A stretch of DNA of 64,000 nucleotides from Parabacteroides merdae ATCC 43184. GTDB lineage: Bacteria > Bacteroidota > Bacteroidia > Bacteroidales > Tannerellaceae. The notes under the pieces were generated by a model. The model worked only from the letters and a program-made list of their open reading frames with translations. It was not told the origin of the DNA and did no database searches. A program made the translations under genes and the position numbers. Position 1 is the stretch's first letter. Every line of letters starts with the position of its first letter. This document shows positions 62,730 through 64,000 of the stretch, piece after piece. Location: positions 2,418,001 to 2,482,000 of the forward strand of contig NZ_CP102286.1 of NCBI RefSeq assembly GCF_025151215.1, read 5' to 3'.

Positions 62730-63436
62730 GCCAGTAAGTCTTTAAGTTGTTTGCTCATGGGTTTCAGTTCGTTCTCGTCAAACGGATTGGCGCGTGCCTT
62801 TTCCGTTACCGAGACCAGGTTGCTTCCGGTCGGGTTCCTGCTTCCTCCCAGATGGGAGAACTCGCTGAGCCAGAAACGTTTTTCCCAATACTCGAGGAGT
62901 TTTGAGAAAGTCATGTCTTCCGGGGGAGTCAACGCGGCGTTTCCCAGACAGACACTGCTGCCCGTGACATTGAAGAAAGGGGCGAGGAAAAGCGGGCTGT
63001 TCTCCGCCGGTTTTTCCCCCTTGTAGGAGAAAATGTCCAGCCTGTCACCGGAAACCTTGTAGATCACGCCGGGCACATGGAATGTCCCGTCAGGAATATT
63101 CAGGCTTCCGGCAAAGAACATCCGCCGTTTTCCCGGAGGATTGTACCAGATGTACCTCTCGTGCCCCTTGCGGGTATCACACCACAGCATGTTGGCGGGG
63201 ATTTTCCCGTGCGGCACGTTCCGCCTGTCATCCGTATAGGATTCCACCAGGGAGTCCATGAACTCATAGGTGACAGGCATGGCAGCCTCCATCCTGCCCC
63301 TGTCATTGATGGGATGCAGTTCGAGGTAATGCATTCCGTTCCCATAGCGGTTCTCACGGTATTCATACGCGATCAGTGCCGCCTTGGGCACCATCACCTG
63401 TTGCAATTTATTGGTCAGTTCATTCATATCGTTCAT
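62726..63436 (-). CDS. PRTRC-system protein B
   Basis: 236 residues, located between F-like and ThiF genes as in other PRTRC clusters. Stretches such as MNELTNKLQQVMVPKAALIA, HYLELHPI-type (GNGMHYLELHPINDRGRMEA) and WYNPPGKRRMFFAGSLNIPD fit protein B. No enzymatic motif is visible; E2-like folds have been proposed for this family. Overlaps ThiF by 4 bp. Confidence 0.85.
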   Translation of the reverse strand: MNDMNELTNKLQQVMVPKAALIAYEYRENRYGNGMHYLELHPINDRGRMEAAMPVTYEFMDSLVESYTDDRRNVPHGKIPANMLWCDTRKGHERYIWYNPPGKRRMFFAGSLNIPDGTFHVPGVIYKVSGDRLDIFSYKGEKPAENSPLFLAPFFNVTGSSVCLGNAALTPPEDMTFSKLLEYWEKRFWLSEFSHLGGSRNPTGSNLVSVTEKARANPFDENELKPMSKQLKDLLA

Positions 63437-63437
63437 T

Positions 63438-64000
63438 TTAGAAGTTGTCAGCTATATGTTTTGTAAAACGTGCCAGCCATTTTGAAAGCTTTTCCGGGTA
63501 GTCGTCCATTTGGAAGAGACAGTCCGTTTCCGGTGTAAGGAACCTGTATGTGACCGGTGTAAGGGCATAAGTCTCCTGGTAGTCCGAGTTCATGAACCCT
63601 TCCATGCATTCAGCCAGCGTGTCGCGGGTAGAGTAGACCAGCATGACCTGGCTTTCCATTCCCACCGGGTAAAAATCACGCTCCTCCTCATACGCCCAAT
63701 CGTACAGGTAGTCTGTGAGGTTCGGGCTTTCCGGGGTGATCAGTGCCATGCCCTCCCTTATCAGGTCCAACAGTTTTTGCTCCTTCTCCTTTTTTGTCCG
63801 GTAATTCCGTACAGCCTCTTCCAGAGAATTGCAGAACGGTTTTCCCGACATCCGTTTGAGCGCTTTCGCCCGTTTTCCTGACTGGTAGGAATCCGCCAGT
63901 CGCCTGTTCGCCCTGATTTCTTTCGGGGAAGCGTCGGAATCCCGGTTTTCCCAGTCTTCCAGTTCCTCTATGGCGAAGTCATAGCAAAACGCCTCGGTGA
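63438..64000 (-). CDS. PRTRC-system protein, probably F (N-terminus beyond window)
   Basis: The frame is open from 63438 to the window edge, upstream of the internal ATG at 63851, so at least 187 residues belong to it (for example DFAIEELEDWENRDSDASPK and RANRRLADSYQSGKRAKALK before that Met). It precedes PRTRC-B by 1 bp, the place of protein F in such clusters. Assignment rests on position more than on motifs. Confidence 0.65.
   Translation of the reverse strand, partial: TEAFCYDFAIEELEDWENRDSDASPKEIRANRRLADSYQSGKRAKALKRMSGKPFCNSLEEAVRNYRTKKEKEQKLLDLIREGMALITPESPNLTDYLYDWAYEEERDFYPVGMESQVMLVYSTRDTLAECMEGFMNSDYQETYALTPVTYRFLTPETDCLFQMDDYPEKLSKWLARFTKHIADNF

Overview
The window looks like a Bacteroidales chromosome, most likely Parabacteroides or a close relative. 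Reasons: SusC/SusD with a GH92 mannosidase, the Bacteroidetes promoter signature (TAnnTTTG at -7, TTTG about 19-20 bases further upstream) in front of many genes, the IntDOT-type integrase, and RteA/RteB-like and PRTRC genes. Genus is inference; the phylum-level call is firm.

Region 1 (1 to about 29,600) is ordinary chromosome. It carries hisS (cut by the window start), a YugP-type zinc peptidase, purA, a Fur-family regulator, an AlkD-like protein, a dipeptidyl-peptidase III lipoprotein, aminopeptidase P, a gamma-carbonic-anhydrase-like protein, a HAD phosphatase, a DUF2089/Yip1 pair and a secreted C1 aminopeptidase. Next comes a glycan-use locus (GH92, SusC, SusD) with a 22-bp tandem operator-like array and a long structured susC leader. 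Then follow gltX-waaA, a PgpH-like 7TM-HD phosphodiesterase, a low-molecular-weight phosphatase, priA and an outer-membrane barrel protein.

Region 2 (29,606 to 47,050) appears to be a 17.4-kb integrated element. It is framed by direct repeats matching 20 of 21 bases that resemble a tRNA 3' end, with a 411-residue tyrosine integrase just inside the right repeat. Its cargo is a lone AAA ATPase, an IS256-family insertion with an 8-bp target duplication, a wrecked group II intron maturase, a small-protein/structured-RNA locus, a methyltransferase tail, an rteB-rteA two-component pair preceded by a Vat-type acetyltransferase and a MATE exporter (the place of tetQ in CTnDOT), a chloramphenicol acetyltransferase, an AraC regulator, a lone mobA next to nested inverted repeats, and two small helix-turn-helix proteins. 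It looks like a shrunken CTnDOT relative that lost its transfer genes.

Region 3 (about 47,050 to the end) is a second mobile or accessory segment running off the window. It starts with an IetA/IetS-like ATPase-subtilase defence pair. It then holds a Toprim primase, a DUF4121-like protein, a translationally coupled pair (DUF4143 ATPase plus an archaeo-eukaryotic primase/SF2 helicase/PLD-like fusion), a CoiA-like protein with a small partner, a basic small protein, three small HTH proteins, a NYN/OST-HTH protein and the start of a PRTRC cluster (ThiF, B, partial F). Large palindromes ending in the same GCTACCTTTGCA box occur in both regions 2 and 3.

The leads I rate highest are the coupled ATPase/primase-helicase operon, the promoter-hairpin-small-protein locus at 34,036-34,758, the repeated palindrome-promoter elements, the att-like repeats, the 22-bp array upstream of susC, and the regulatory leader that would couple drug-resistance genes to RteA/RteB. 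All functional calls come from reading the sequence; no database search was run.
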